A stretch of DNA of 6,071 nucleotides, taken from Clostridia bacterium (GTDB taxonomy: Bacteria; Bacillota; Clostridia; Oscillospirales; Butyricicoccaceae). The translations under genes were made by a program, and so were the position numbers. A model generated the notes under the pieces. The model was not told the origin of the DNA. It searched no databases and was given only the letters and a program-made list of their open reading frames with translations. Every line of letters begins with the position of its first letter. Position 1 is the first letter of the stretch. The stretch covers positions 1 to 6,071 of the forward strand of contig JAFYNW010000012.1 in assembly GCA_017547995.1 (NCBI GenBank), given 5' to 3'. This document shows positions 5,696-6,071 of this stretch, in pieces.

Positions 5696-6071
5696 ACCGC
5701 TCTTGAATACAGTATCAGCACCGCAGAAGCGGATGGTGAACTGATCTGCATTAGCGTTACCTGCATCCTTAAGCTGCTGAATGCCTTCAAAGAATGCCTC
5801 GTTAAGCTCAATGTTAACAGAAATGGTTGACCACTCGTCGGTTATGGTCTGAACACCTGAAGCCTGCTTGTAGGATAAGGGGTTGCCGGAGTGCTTGAAG
5901 GAGGTGATGAATACCTTAAAATCGCCGCCCTTGCCCTCTTCTGCCTTAACGCGGAAGGAAACGTTGTACACGCCGGGGCCGTTGATAGCCTCAGTAATGT
6001 TAAATCCGATGGAGTGATACTGACCGCCGGGAGTGAACTTAGCAACGTGGTTTGAAGGGTTGCCGGGCTCC
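5600..6071 (-). CDS. CBM4/9-type carbohydrate-binding module, internal fragment of a larger gene
   Basis: The minus-strand frame is open from 6070 leftward (first codons EPGNPSNHVAKFTPGG), and the gene start lies beyond the right edge. The roughly 145-residue module is a beta-sandwich of the CBM4/9/22 kind: GQYHSIGFNITEAI, then GVYNVSFRVKAEEGKGGDFK, an ITDEWSTISVNIEL strand pair, DQFTIRFCG, and the closing YFSYYVDDVKIGL typical of the last strand. Such modules are usually part of secreted xylanases, glucanases or cellulosomal proteins, but no catalytic domain is visible here. A GTG at 5971 is only an internal valine, not a start. After the module, DDGVYEAIKFTNL continues to about 5600, where the frame runs into antisense of the aminopeptidase with no genuine stop. 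Codon choice differs from the rest of the window: 5 of 9 Thr are ACC and 4 of 5 Pro are CCC. The left limit is approximate. Confidence 0.8.

Noticed and set aside
3731..5971. A 746-codon open frame on the minus strand joining the CBM to a long downstream protein
   Set aside because: Left of about 5600 its translation is Cys/Val/Ser-rich and has no recognisable domain, while the plus strand has a full peptidase with intact metal motifs. It is an antisense shadow, and only the right-hand end is real.

Overview
This window looks like chromosome from a gut-type anaerobic member of the Clostridia, probably Ruminococcaceae/Oscillospirales. The inference rests on moderate G+C, strong AGGAGG-type ribosome binding sites, heavy use of ACA/ACT (Thr), CCT/CCA (Pro) and CTC/CTT (Leu), compact intrinsic terminators, a hairpin-rich intergenic element, and a carbohydrate-binding module of fibre-degrader type at the right edge. 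The species cannot be named from the sequence alone, and the window may come from a metagenomic assembly.

Layout. Positions 1-2113 are the end of an operon: an HflC-type SPFH/band-7 membrane protein, then two tightly coupled short-chain CHR (chromate transporter family) half-proteins, closed by a strong intrinsic terminator. Positions 2131-3462 are a single-gene unit: a sigma-A-like promoter, a metal-dependent amidohydrolase (probably a prolidase-like dipeptidase) and a terminator. Positions 3463-3605 hold a compact multi-hairpin element that looks like a dispersed intergenic repeat. From 3606 a second promoter, with the same 11-bp -35 block and the same spacing to the -10 as the amidohydrolase promoter, drives a large M28-like zinc aminopeptidase (DUF4910-type).

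At about 5585-5625 the aminopeptidase reading frame runs into sequence that, on the minus strand, is clearly the inside of a different gene: a CBM4/9-type carbohydrate-binding module. Neither gene has its own stop or terminator there, and codon choice changes sharply (Thr ACC and Pro CCC appear on the minus strand but were not found in the aminopeptidase). I read this as a breakpoint: most likely an assembly chimera, otherwise a real rearrangement.

How the genes may work together. The amidohydrolase and the aminopeptidase share promoter architecture and both look like intracellular peptide-processing metalloenzymes, so they may be co-regulated for peptide use. The HflC/CHR group is a separate membrane-associated unit. 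I see no tRNA, rRNA, CRISPR array, insertion sequence or origin, and no convincing new multi-gene system. The items most worth a second look are the breakpoint, the twin promoters and the structured intergenic element.
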